Shown here piece after piece: positions 48,570 to 60,690 of a stretch of DNA of 64,000 bases. The DNA comes from Hyaloperonospora brassicae (Eukaryota > Oomycota > Peronosporomycetes > Peronosporales > Peronosporaceae), in assembly GCA_947650285.1 (NCBI GenBank), contig CANTFL010000740.1, forward strand, positions 62,001 to 126,000, in the 5' to 3' direction. Positions within the stretch are counted from its first letter, which is position 1. Each line of letters begins with the position of its first letter. The position numbers and the translations under genes are program-made. Under the pieces are notes generated by a model. The model worked only from the letters and a program-made list of their open reading frames with translations. It did not search any database and was not told the origin of the DNA.

Positions 48570-49280
48570 TCACTGTCCTGATTCAGATTGGCAGTGTCTC
48601 CTGCCGCTTTCGTATATACCAAGAACGTCGAGTGAAACGTCGTCGGGACTGAACTCCTCGTCACTGCGTCCCGACATGAAGGACGCGGACGAGTCCCGGG
48701 TGCTCTGGTCCGAGCCGCGCTCGCAGATCGCCACGATGACATCGGGCAACTTGACGTTGTCGCCGACAATGAACGTCGTGAATGCGCGACACACGCTGCG
48801 TACCAGTACGTTGCAACCTTGATTGCCTCGGTTAATCAGTGATGCTTGAATCATTCGTAGTAACCGAGTGAGAGCGAGACGCCGCGCCTCGACAACGCGC
48901 GCAGAGTAGATGGGCAGCAAATTCGGTTTCGGGAAGTGGTTCTTCACCACTGCGTACATCCACTTGCACTCAGCAGGACACGCGTGGCCGCGTTGTAGTT
49001 TCTGCAGCAGTTGTTTGCGGAAGTGACGGTAGGCTTCGAACGGCCTACTCACGGTCCAGACGAGTTCGGGGTCTTGGGAGTATGGAGGCGTGTAGGTAGC
49101 TTGCACCTGGTACTGCACCTTTGAACCTTTTCGGTTGGCATTTGTATTGGTTACACTATGCACGCGGAGCTCTAGGTGCTCTAGCCAAGCAGTGGATTGA
49201 GGGAGGTCGATTGAACAAGCTCGCTTGCGATAGCCCGCTGAGAAGTTGATAACTGGCGTGCTGTAGAGTCCCATGGTCAT
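48570..49280 (-). CDS. PX (phox homology) domain protein
   Basis: The 236-residue single-exon protein has a PX-like domain at about residues 33-168. Strands HLELRVHSV and VQYQVQATY are followed by VSRPFEAYRHFRKQL (79-91), the counterpart of the phosphoinositide-contacting RRYSDF segment. Then come a Pro-rich FPKPNLLP (116-123) in place of the PPxxK loop, and EARRLALTRLLRMI (131-144), the helix with a basic residue usually needed for PI3P. PX domains bind phosphoinositides on endosomal membranes, so a role in membrane trafficking or signalling is likely. The tail (190-236) is Ser/Asp-rich and looks disordered. Two ATGs lie at codons 1 and 3, and the second has the better context (ACCATGG). No other catalytic domain is present. 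An upstream minus frame (49335-49604) could hide a 5' exon, but I see no joining signal. Confidence 0.8.
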   Translation of the reverse strand: MTMGLYSTPVINFSAGYRKRACSIDLPQSTAWLEHLELRVHSVTNTNANRKGSKVQYQVQATYTPPYSQDPELVWTVSRPFEAYRHFRKQLLQKLQRGHACPAECKWMYAVVKNHFPKPNLLPIYSARVVEARRLALTRLLRMIQASLINRGNQGCNVLVRSVCRAFTTFIVGDNVKLPDVIVAICERGSDQSTRDSSASFMSGRSDEEFSPDDVSLDVLGIYESGRRHCQSESGQ

Positions 49281-52200
49281 TTTTAGAAATCGATCCGACT
49301 TTGATGAAGCAAAATAGACAATGCAGTCGGTGGGCTAACGGGTAGGAGCGATGGATGCGTCGTCGGCTGCCGACTTCATCGGACGAACCGCTTTGCCCCA
49401 TTTCTGCAGGTTATCGTATGCATCATGTGGATGATCGATGCAGCTACAGGATGAATACGATACCATGTGGCTGAAACATCTTTTTGCTCGGGTCTTACTT
49501 GACCCGACTACTGTTGAGCTTATCCTTCGGCCCTTCATCGATTTTTTAAAAAGAAGCCGACTCGTTGTGGCGTAATGGCTGTCGGATAAGGACAAATGAG
49601 CCAATCACAAGCGGGTGCGAGGAGAGCAAGCGATACCGTTGAAGTGTGCGAGACCTTTCGGTTCGGCACTTTTCTCACGAACCGGCTGCGTTCGGCCATC
49701 AATCGTCATTTATGGTCGGTCGATCGCTGCAACGATTGATAGGGCCGCACCAACGCGGGCGCACTAGACACATTGCTACGAATTGCAGCGAAGGCGAGGA
49801 AACGCCACGAAGACGAAAGAAGTCTGAGCCGTTCGATTGCGATTTTTGAAATGTATATATATAACAAGTGTGGCCGTTGCTTGACAAAAACGTCGCTCGT
49901 TGATTCATGGAGACTAAAGAAGGAGGTAGAAGGACGACGAGAGTCGAAATAAAATAAGCAGTGCGTTGCCACACGTCCATTCTTAGGAAGTTTTCGGGTG
50001 GTAAACTGCTCGTCGTCGTCAATTGCACGAACGATGGCGAGTGCTGCAAGGAATGCGCTCGGCTATCCGCCGCCGTGGTGGCAGCAAATCATGACGAGTG
50101 AGTTCCTGCGGAAAATGCACCGTCCATAAAGGTGGCAGGTTTATTCTTCAGTTTGGACTCCTGATGTCGGGATGTCGTTGAACAAGTACTGGTTACTCGG
50201 AAATGACCAACGCCAGGATGACCCGCATGCCAGCAAACTCGAAAGAAACAAGAAGAAGCCCATCGGCGTATGTGGCTCGTCAGTCATGAAATATCGTATG
50301 AATAGCTGTCCATCGTAATGTGTGCTGCAGCATCGACATGCATCTATATTAAGATCCGCGGCGGTTTGATGCCAATATTGGCTCATCCGATCGACGACGC
50401 GTAGTTAGCTCAAACGAAAGTCTCTTCTTCCTGTGCGTGAAGTCTGTTTAAACCATAGCTACTTCACCCAGATCAGCTGCAGCATTCGATCCTTCCTAGT
50501 AATGTTTGTGGCTTTGTACGTAAACTTTTGTTATCAGCTTGGTTGTATCGTTGTCCATCTACATCTACGGCGTCTGCGACTAGCTCGGTTTGTTTCCTAT
50601 TTAAGAAGTAAACACGTGTTTTCCACCGCGTCGACAAAAAGTTCCTCTCTTTGTGATAACAATTTTGTGCTTAATTATAGTAGCTGACGCCTTCCAGCGA
50701 GGCTCGATCTGCTTCTCTTACGAGGAGCAACACGTGTCTTCGAAAGCATCGCCAGAGCTCTTTTCTTTGCTAGAACAACTACGCTGTATATAGCAAGTGA
50801 CCCTTTTAAAGGTCAGCTGCGACACGTTTTAACAGCATCAAAGGATGCAGGTTTGCTGATGTCGCCAAGGTATAAATACTCCAGATCGGCAAGAGCATTA
50901 ATCAGTGGCTAGTCAAGCAGCTTTGATTACGACGTCGATTCGTAATCCGTAGACAAAGGCGCATCAAGGCACTACTCGGGCGACCCTACTGTTACTGATT
51001 GCCACTGCCGGCAACACGCACAGGAAGGGTTTTTTCGAACATCGTCACGAGGTAAACCACTGGGCACTGCTCCAACATGAGATGCGCCTCTTCCCGTCGT
51101 TGCAGTATCACCACATGTCTCGAACACAGGAGGCAGGAGTACACAAATGACTCGTGCAAAGGTCTAGTCAAAAGTGTGTTCCTTCGCGTGATTTGTGATG
51201 CAAACCTGCTACTACAATTGAACTTGGAGCGCACTCCACCTGTATTCGTCTGTCCGTCGTATGTATTTATATATATTTTGCTTTGGGAACCTGACTATCT
51301 TTTGACTTGGCAGGACTCGAAATTTGCAAACGTTGTCCGTGAAGAAGAAGGTGGGGTTTGGGCCGCCCAGTCCTTTACCATACGCGAGCTATCGAGACTG
51401 TCACCGAAGTACTGAAAAAACTGAGCACAAACTTTCTGCTATCGGTGCTTTTCCCACGCTTTGAACTGCTACAGCTTTCATGAACAAAGCCGACAGCAAA
51501 TATTGGGCCACGATCTTTGCTTCTTATCAACGAATGTCTTGCACGTAAGTGTGCAGTCTACGGGAAAAATCTTCTTTTGGAAGCGCCCTCTTCCTACGTG
51601 CTTTACGCGCGTCAAAAATACCAAGTCTGACTGAACAAATCTCTAATTATGGCTTGTGCACCAGACGTGCATCTTGCCATACCACGAGCAAGAAAATGTC
51701 GTGCGAGAAGGCAGAACGATGTTGTATTGGACATTGATTGCGAGAGCAGTTGTCATGTATTCCATATAAAGTCAGTTCGGTTCGTGCAAAGCAACGGCCA
51801 AAACCACTTTGTTGTAGCATACCATCAGAAGACATACACATGTGCAGTAACTATCTTGATGGCACGGTGGTGATATCACCCCGCGCTGACGATTAAATTA
51901 GATCAACGATCGAACGACATACATGCGATACGTCAAACGGCAACAATCTGCAAGAAGGTTGTGGAACGACCAAAGGGGGTGGAATCACAAGAAGACTGAC
52001 GCGGCAGTGGCGCGTCGAGATGGCATAGGAACAATATCAAGCGAATCGTCACTTACAGTGTACTGTAAAACCAGACGGAGCTTGCCGTTGTGAAGCACGC
52101 AGGTAACACGCGCGGGCGTCCACCCATATGGCAGTGCTACCGAAGTTCGTGGGACTTGTCGACACCTTTGACGACCACATCAAGAATTCTATTCAGGTAT

Positions 52201-55200
52201 TCCACCCGTTGTGAAACGGCTTGGAACGACAACGAACCCTAGTCGACTGCAGAATGCCGTGTGATGGTTTTGCTGGTTTCGTTGGTTTCGTTGAAGCGTA
52301 ACCTTATTTTGGTTCGCGTGGTGTCGTCACCATCGCGTGTCATCGAGTCAGAAAGCCAACAGGTGCGACGCTGTGATCGGCATGTGACCAACGCGACGAT
52401 ATGTACCCTACATGCTCTTTCTATGCCTCAATGATAAGTCTTTGATATATCCGAAACATCAACTACATATCCGCAAAGGACTCTGTAAGATCACGAAAGG
52501 GTTGATGAGCTGCAGATCGAAGTTTGTGCCGGTGCGGCAGAGTCGGTGATGGTTCGTATACAGCAGTTACTACCAGTGCGTCAGTCGTCAATCTCACACG
52601 AAGAATAAAAGTCATGCAAGCTTGAAACTAGCATGGCTGAGTCAAGTCTGCGAATGTAGATGCCTCCAGTAAGCGCTTCTTGTATCGCCGATTGATAGTG
52701 AGGTGGCTCCTACACAATACAGGAGCCTCACGACACCTCAATGCCTTCTCCTCTATTCTGCGTACGAGTTGCGTACGAGTTGAGTTTGTAGTCTATGAGG
52801 GCTCGAAAATGGGGTGCACACGAGGTGCAATCGGAGCAAGTGGTGACACTCAGACGACTCTTTGGTCATCCACAACGCGCGCACCAGTGCCGGCGTTTGT
52901 TTTTGAGTGGACGGTAGCGGGTGAAGGTCCGAGCGTGCCTAATCGGTCGATCTATGTAATATTTCAGCCTCCGTATCGGTGGCGAAAGGCTTAGAAGATG
53001 GGGTTCCTGCAATAGCCGCGCAGATCATCATGCGATCACTCAGAAAAACAATGACACTTCCTTCACAAACTGCTTCCATACACAGTTGCAGGCTGATATT
53101 TCAGAGCGATGCGCATGGACCCTCACTGAACCAGTTACACCTGATACGAGGCTGTTACGTTTTTTAAACACTTACGGGCGATGTCACGGTGTGGCATGAC
53201 TGAGATGCGGCGACTCAGGTCCCGCTGGCGCGGGTACAGGACCATCACAAGATATCGATGCTCTGTGCGTTTCCCCACAACCTGGACGAGAAGGGTGTCA
53301 CTGAGGCGTAGATGCGGTCGAATAGCAAGTATACAAATCGGAGTTAGCGATGGTTTACATTTGCTTCGTCGGCCATTTATCTCTCCAGCATTCTCCGGCC
53401 AAGTCATAGGCGGACCTACAGACTCGAGTACGAGGTCTTCGAACAAAATTGAAACAGAAGCCACAACGCCACCCATTCCTCTGTCGGAAGGTGTGCTAGT
53501 GGGTCGGAAAGCGTGAATGGGTAGTATCGGAGAGACACGTGGAGGCCAATTTGTTGAGTGCAACGACAGCAAATTATATGAAGAACTTGCAGCACAGACA
53601 GAGTAATGGGAGGCAAGTCAGCTCACCAGACTGAAAACTGGGCGAATGTCCAGCTCCGACGCACTTGAGGGGACCTAACGTATGACGCTCACACCATGAA
53701 GTCATGTGGATTATACTAGGCATGCATACATCGACATGACCATACATCTACATCACACACTGGGTGGACCTGTCTGGACGCTAGAGCTATGGAGAACATT
53801 CTTGCAGCCGTAAGACTACTAGGCGTGTCATGCAATCCGATGATGATAAGTCGATGTTTCTGACAGCCACAACAATGTCACGTGGACTCACCACAAGAGC
53901 ATGATCTCCATCAAACACAGGCAGTATCGGAAACGATTCCCTGTAGAAGGACGAGAGCGTATCATCATTTGTGGAAGAAAAGGCAGTGCTCCTACTGGAC
54001 TGGCCACAATATGCTCGCTGGGTTGTTGCGCGCAGGAGAAGGACGAAAAGCCTATGCTGTAAGAGTAGTGCCCATAACTAAGCGGCATAATCTCCTGGCG
54101 CTTCCAGCCGAGAACTCCACAAGCCATGCCTCGAAGTCATATAGCAGGCATGACCCAAAGTGCTCAGCAATGACCTGCTTCAGAGTCATAAATCATGTGT
54201 TGTATTGATTTACCCCAATATTCACTTCATTGGAGCCATGTGCGTCGCTTTGGTTTTCTTCCATTTGTTTTACACATCTGTCTAATGCAATTGATAGACA
54301 GTATACCACGGAGCTCATCGAATCTGTCTTCACACAACAGTTGACGGTCAATCTAGGCTCTGTGATTCACACTCTTGTACGAATGATTGCTGGTTGGACT
54401 ATCAAATGGATGGCTATCGTTCAGCTTTCAACCTTCTTTCTATCGCTCGGCGAAGTGTTGGCCAGCGACCGTTTCTTCAGCTAACCTTCGCTTGTAAACC
54501 TGTCGCTCCCGGTCATGCTCTGCGGACCGCGACTCAGCAAGGCCTCCAGTAGTAGGAGTACTACATGGAGCTCATGTGTTGTAATGGCGCTATGCCACAA
54601 TCTGAAATAGGGGAAGTACCACGAGACGGGCCTACAGAGTCGGTAGAGAACGAATCGACACCTTTGCACCTACTGACTGCATGTCTAACGAATCGGTAGA
54701 GAGGTATAGATCCCTGCAGTATACCAAAAGCGCACTCGATGACCTGTGCTTACAGGTAAAGCTGATGCCGTCGACAAAGTGTGGCGACTGATCCGTCAAT
54801 CGGACAAGACCCTTCTTTTTTTTGTCTCCCTTCTTACCTCAGAGCTCGCATTGCACTCGGCCGACGAAGCGTGACCACGTTGCTGAACATGGGAACGTTT
54901 TGTACGAAACAGAATTGTAACGTATTACTGGCAAGATCGACGTCGAGCTCATGTGCAGCAATAGTAGAGTTGTTGCTAATTCGAACACTGCCAAGTGCTT
55001 CTCCAAATATAGAGACGGTGTCAGTCTGATGAACTTTCGGTCATTTCGAACCGTATTATCGCAATTGCATGACGATTGCATGTCAGTTGCACGTTGCAAT
55101 CGTTTGATCGTGAATCTGGTCAAATGCTCACGCACCATCTCAGCGCATTGTATAGTTATCTCGTTGCGTGCATCAAGGTATGTGTGGTTGATGCCGAATG

Positions 55201-57064
55201 CTATATTCTAGAAGTGCTATTGTCACCGAATACGTATACAAGCACAAATGCAGCTTGACAATTGGTTTGATTGCATGAGAAGTAATTCTTCTTTGTATGA
55301 GCCTTATATGTGTCAGAGAACGAATTCGTCATGCTGAGTTCCTGATGCATTGCATGTCGTTCACGTGGTATGAAAATCACAATCAGAGCACTGTATGACA
55401 AAAACACCTTCTTGTGCAGACATTCTTCGGTTCATAACATTTGAATTCCTACAGAATGTGCAGACAAACTACCTTGTACACCACCTGAATAAATACAAGC
55501 CTCGTATTAAATGGAATCAAATGGACACTACACCGCTGCTTCGACATAGCACAGTGGCCAGTCAAGCCGATATGCTTTACGTGAACGCTAAGCTGATACC
55601 CGCAACATTTGTCAAAAACTGAGATAAAGCAAATACACAGAATGAATGAACACAGAATGATTTGCATGACGCAATCTTTTTTCTTAACATTTTGCGATCA
55701 GAATTTACGGAAGTTTATCGCCGCCTGCTTCTGCTAGATAGAAAGATGATTCTCGATCATGTACCACACAGCACATCCATACAAAACATTTGCTTGCGAC
55801 GTCTTCGACAGTCTTAAACAGGTTTGGAGGCACCCACATCTAAACACTAAATAGCACTGCATGTGCCAGATGAAGCGTGTGACAGTAAAGCTAAGGTGCA
55901 AATGAAGCGCGAGTGATAGCACATGCGAAGACTACTCATCTGCAAGTGAAATATCCTGGAGGCGCGTATGCGATACGTGCTGATGTCGTTGAATTTATAT
56001 TTGTGTAATTGTTTGCACGTTGCTTGTTCGAAAAGAAGGAGGGGTATGCCAAAGAAGACGGCAATTTGATCTTCACGACAAGCCCCGCAGGTATGAGATC
56101 ACTTCTGCTGTCAAGCAGGACTTCATCGCTCTATATAACAAACTGTGACAGTGCTGTAGTCACGACCGATTGCAATACAATGGATACATGCGCGAAGTAG
56201 TTCGCGTTAGATGTATGCCGTCAAAAAGGATAGCGAGATGGGTGTTTGGTGTGGCAATTGGTACGTAATGGTCAGTCGACGAAAAGAGCAAGCAACTTCC
56301 ACATAGATCCGCGAGCCTAATGTAAGGAAGAAACAGTGCAATCAGTTTGCTTGTTGCTGCCGTAATGAACGGAGAGTGGCCGATATTCACAATCAATACA
56401 TATCTTTGCTTGTAGGAAACGACGTGTGGTGCGCGCTTGCATCGGCCTATCTTGAGCTGTGAATAGCTAGCTGCAAGTTGCCTCATATGTAGCCAACATA
56501 CGTGTTGATGCAAGTTTGCCGAATAGCATATTGGAGTGCCAGCGTCAAGAATTGAGCCACGTTTCCACATCTCACGGTTTTGGTCACGGATGTGCGTGTT
56601 AGACCACGATATCTCAATTTGGGCGAGTACAACGATCGATACTGCACAGCAAAATGCCCTGACACAGTGTCTGACGTTCGCTGCTTGCCGATGTCTTTCG
56701 TAGGCAGTGCGCTACAAAGTTCATTCGTATGCAACAACGCCTAACTCGAGCCGGTTGCATTTGATGCGACAGCGTGCAGGCTATATTCAGGCGGCGTGGC
56801 ACCAGACCATGGACGTTGCATTTAGACGACTTCGTACACGTCAATGAGGTGTAGAGTGCAGACATGTTATGACAAAACAACTAAATTTCGGGGATGACGG
56901 GCCGATGTAAAAGCTTGATGCCTTCGACCCCGGGAGAAGGAGTGCACACTGGTGCACACGTGCTTCGAGACCATCACTCATCACACGAATGGAACCCGAA
57001 AATGACGCTGAATGACGCTGAAGTTTACAACGTGTTACATAAAAGCTTCAATGTATAGCGTACT
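49281..57064. other. Long stretch with no recognised genes
   Basis: Nearly 7.8 kb hold only frames shorter than about 150 codons on both strands. The longest is the minus frame at 53135-53572, overlapped by a plus frame at 53181-53516. None shows a signal peptide, catalytic motif or transposon block that I can name. Small direct duplications occur (TGCGTACGAGT twice near 52759, AATGACGCTG twice near 57001). Short exons of intron-containing genes, non-coding RNA genes or very old repeats could be missed here. Confidence 0.35.
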
Positions 57065-57638
57065 TGTAATGGGGCACCGACAAGTACGTACTGGTTTGCC
57101 AGTACGGCGTTAACCTCTCACTGAATACAGTGAAGGTCAGTGCCCTGATATGTATAGCACTAATACAGAGGATGGTAAGCGACTAAGATAAAGAAGACCC
57201 TAGTCGTGGTAAAAGTAAAACTGTTACTTAAACAATTAAGTCCTACAACTCTTGTTTCTCTCGTTCGTCCCGACTTCATTATATTAATATGATCGAATGC
57301 AAGATGATGTCTACTCACCACCCATTGCGCGCGTCGAGCAGCGATTGGCTGGTTGATATAGTCACAATATCAACCAATGAGTAGCCCTTCGGTCATCCCA
57401 ACAATTCCACTGTGCTTCGTGATATTGTTAAAAGAAAATTCAACGTAATATACGTTGTTGCCATTTTCTTCTTGATGACAAATAGATGTAATGGGCTTTC
57501 CCATTACATCACCCATCGCGTAATTGATAGTCGCCGTGTGTATAGAACCTTGGTGGCCACCCGCTGGCCACCATTGGGACAGGATGCACCTGTCTGGTCA
57601 GATCCATTCATAACTGACCTTTCCTCGCATAGTTAACA
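57065..57638 (-). repeat. Element B left LTR (3' LTR of minus element)
   Basis: It starts TGTAATGGGGCACCGAC and ends ATAGTTAACA, giving the usual TG...CA ends. It matches 27454-28074 and 46253-46795. Within it lie perfect inverted repeats: 57087-57094 with 57099-57106, 57118-57123 with 57128-57133, 57350-57359 with 57367-57376, 57486-57496 with 57501-57511, 57551-57559 with 57565-57573, and 57578-57583 with 57589-57594. The last base of the LTR is the A of the ATG of the antisense ORF. Confidence 0.75.
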
Positions 57639-59161
57639 TGTCTGTGCGGGAAGACCCAAAGAAGTCACAGCCTGTTGCTGCAGGCGCACGTGATATCACA
57701 CCTCGCGCACACGATGACTCCGAGTTAGGGGTCGTCTTCTGTGGCGAGTCGGATGTGTCTGAATCGAGAAAGGCTCCAGCAGCATTGCAACAACCTACGG
57801 TGCCTCTTTCTTTAACTAAGGAACTGCCGAAAGAAAGAACTCGCGACTTGCAGCAGAGTCTGTTCGGCAGTGATGATGAGTCCGGTGACGAGTACTACAA
57901 ATCATCACCACGATCAACTCGTGCGTCTTCGCACGAGCGTGTTGACGATTGCGCGAGCTGTCGTAGCACTGAAGCTCGTGGTATCGACGATGGTACCACG
58001 TTAAAATATGATGAGTGAAACCTTGGCGTTTGCCTAACAGCTCATCAACAGCCTGCCCCACGAGACCAGCCAACACCATCATATTCTATTATTTGATGCG
58101 ACCAAGTTTCATGGCTTGTACTCTAGCGCGAGAGACTTTCGCGCTGAAGAAGACTCCTATCTCGATGCTTTCCTCAAGAATCGATGGTACAATGGTAATC
58201 AAAAGCGATACAAGACCTCGATTTAAAAAGCGTGGAACGCTTTTTTCCAAAACGTCAAGAACTTTGGACGTAAAGCCTGACTCCAAAAACTTGATACAGT
58301 ACGCATCGAGTTCGAGATACAAACACCAACCGGTGCAAGATACCGGTTGCGTCGATTGTCACGTGAAGCAGGCATACCTTGCCTCACATAGGGTGACCGT
58401 TGTGCGAGTTGTGTCGAAAACCCGCAACGTGCTAAAAGGGAAGTGTAGTCCCTAAGTTCGCCCTGGGGAAGGGCACACATCTCGTCTAAGATGCGGGACG
58501 CGATACAAACTTGGAGTCCATCTACAAGCGCCAAAAGCGCGTCTTTACCGATGGGATCGAGGACCAATCGGATGGATCTCGTCTAACTATCAGACGAGAC
58601 CTTAAACACCAGCTATCAGCTGGGACCGAGGCTTCCAGCTATCATACGAAAGTGGATACCCCGGCCAGCGGACAAGGTAACTTGTCCGATCCCCTTTCTT
58701 CACGCAATGGATCAAGATACGCTTAACGTGTTAGCGTTGACTACCGTGAGAATCCACTAGTGGCTCCGGTGGTAATGTAAAGCCAAGGTGCGGCTCAGCC
58801 TAAGAACATGCAGGAGACTTCAGGGGGCCACGAACGCGTCCTAACCAAGTTGAGGGGGGACGTGGAGCACGACTTCACTTTTTAAAACGACTTGCTGACG
58901 GTCGTGTGACTTTTCCGTACCGATAGGGAGAAAGATCGATCGATATCCGCGTTCTCTCAGCTTTAGAACGAGGGCGAGACTCGTCACTTGCGCGACGAGC
59001 TAGAGGCAGCTCGTCGCGAGAGAGCATTGATGAGTAATCAACATGAGAGATTGGTCTGTGATCAAAATAATCTGTTAGGGATTCTTAAGCGTGTAGGCTG
59101 TCTCCGTTTTCGAAGGAGGCCTCGTTCTGATAGTACGGGCGGAGATGACCAACATAAAACG
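57638..59161 (+). pseudogene. Element B antisense ORF, function unknown
   Basis: On the strand opposite gag-pol an ATG frame of 126 codons (57638-58018) encodes a Ser/Asp/Glu-rich, apparently disordered protein with GVVFCGESDV and FGSDDESGDEYY. Coding-like sequence then continues in other frames: LFDATKFHGLYSSARDFRAE near 58090, then YRLRRLSREAGIPCL near 58340, and near the end a charged helix HLRDELEAARRERALMSNQH with a basic tail that stops at 59161. That stop lies inside the integrase end of the opposite strand (59085-59423), so the two converge and overlap tail to tail. The arrangement recurs in element A. I recognise no domain. It resembles in layout the antisense ORFs of some plant gypsy elements. 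Confidence 0.5.
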
Positions 59162-60690
59162 TAGGATGCGTGCGCATCCTACGAGGCACCTCAATTGTGT
59201 ATGTATTGCCTTTGAGGCTCCGTACACGAAAGGGACCAAAGTATTTTGGCAGTAGTTTACTACTGCCGACATTAGTGACTGTATGTCTAGGTAGGTTTAC
59301 CTTAGACAGTACTACTAGGTATCTGACCCTTGAGAGAAAGAAAAATTGCTCTTCCATTATTGTCTGCGTACGTTTCTGTCGTTTCACCGCGTTAGCGATG
59401 GAGTCTCGAAAGAAACGAACCACCTCTTCTCGAGTGAAAAAAATTTCTTGGCTGACTCGTTGTTAAGTCGTTCAGTGCGCATAGTGAGCACTGCTAAGAG
59501 ATCATTCTCCTCTACACAGAGGGTGTCGATGTACCCACCGGTAGATCGGCCACGATGATTAATATATCAGCATCGTCATCATTGTCTGACGTAGCAGCGT
59601 CATCGCTACTACGAAGAAGAACTTCGACGATGTCCATAATATCGACATCGGCGTCAAACGTATCGGCGTGAGCGATGATATGTGATGAGCACGAGCCAAA
59701 ACGGGTTTTGCTCGAGCGAGCCCCTCCCTTTTAATTTATAGTCAATCTTTATCAAGGCGGAAATACGTGGTTGGCGTAAGCCATTAACGAAAAACGGTGT
59801 ATGCGTCGTGGACGCATGCAAGGGGTTATTTAGGACGAATTTAACCATCGGCATGAACGTACTCCAACTCGAAAAGGTATGGACGTAATCTCGAAGTATC
59901 TCTTCGAGGACACGGTGTGCACGTTCTATCTGACCATTAGTTTCGGAATCATCAGAGGTTGACATCTTCAAACGTGTATACAATGTACGGAACTCGAATT
60001 GCCAAAATCCTGCCTTTAAATCGAGGGTCACGGTCAGACACGTGTTCACGGGTTAACCCGTGGAGTCGAAACATTGTGCCGATGAAGACAAGCGCACATC
60101 CGTGTGCAGTGATTAATATGGTAACCGCAGCAAGATGCACTATCATTCTGAATTGATCCACAAACACAAGAAAATCTATATTCTTGAGAGTGTCTTCGGG
60201 TTTTCCGAAGATAAAGTATATAAAATGGACTCCCAACACTCTGTCGAGACCGGCAGAGGTTGTAATGGACCGCGGGATGAAATACTAGACTTCCTTCGCT
60301 GGCAGACCTGTCAACGACGAATGTACTTGCGCGCAAGTGATACTGGCGTGGCCAGTATAATTCCCGACTTACCGTAAGATAAATCTTTCTCTACCACGAT
60401 GTCCACCTGTACAGGCATCATGACATTCGAACATGATGCCTGAATGCAAATCATCATGATAGGGAACAAAGACACGAGGAGTGTCGTCAGCAACCGCTGT
60501 GTCGTACAGTAGACCATAGCGAGTCGTGAATCGATAGAAAAAGAGAAGGTAAAGAGCCGAAAATCCAAATGGATTTCCGCGATGGACTTGCAAGGTGATC
60601 CATCAAATGGAGGAGATTCGTATGTTTTGCGTATGACTTTCTTAAGTTGTTGTGTAAAGGGGACGAAGGCACACTGACTTATATTCATGC
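59085..60690 (-). pseudogene. Element B integrase, broken
   Basis: Minus-strand pieces in order: near 60480-60390 a His/Cys-containing stretch (HDDLHSGIM then GGHRGRE) like the integrase zinc domain. At 59952-60239 the core follows with FLVFVDQFRMIVHLAAVTI (first Asp) and EHVSDRDPRF (second Asp). At 59654-59990 comes SETNGQIERAHRVLEEIL (third catalytic Glu). At 59085-59423 the C-terminal module has LPKYFGPFRV and HPTFYVGHLRPY. Frameshifts separate the core halves and stops lie near the zinc domain. The enzyme would integrate cDNA; this copy is not intact. Confidence 0.85.

Noticed and set aside
53135..53572. 145-codon minus-strand frame as a possible gene
   Set aside because: A plus frame of 111 codons overlaps it; no domain or start context supports either.
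57412..57636. 74-codon plus frame before the antisense ORF
   Set aside because: It falls within the LTR, and its codons are explained by the inverted repeats there.
59160..59190. Near-perfect palindrome GTAGGATGCG-TG-CGCATCCTAC
   Set aside because: It lies in the integrase coding end of element B, and I found no matching structure in element A, so chance is the simpler reading.
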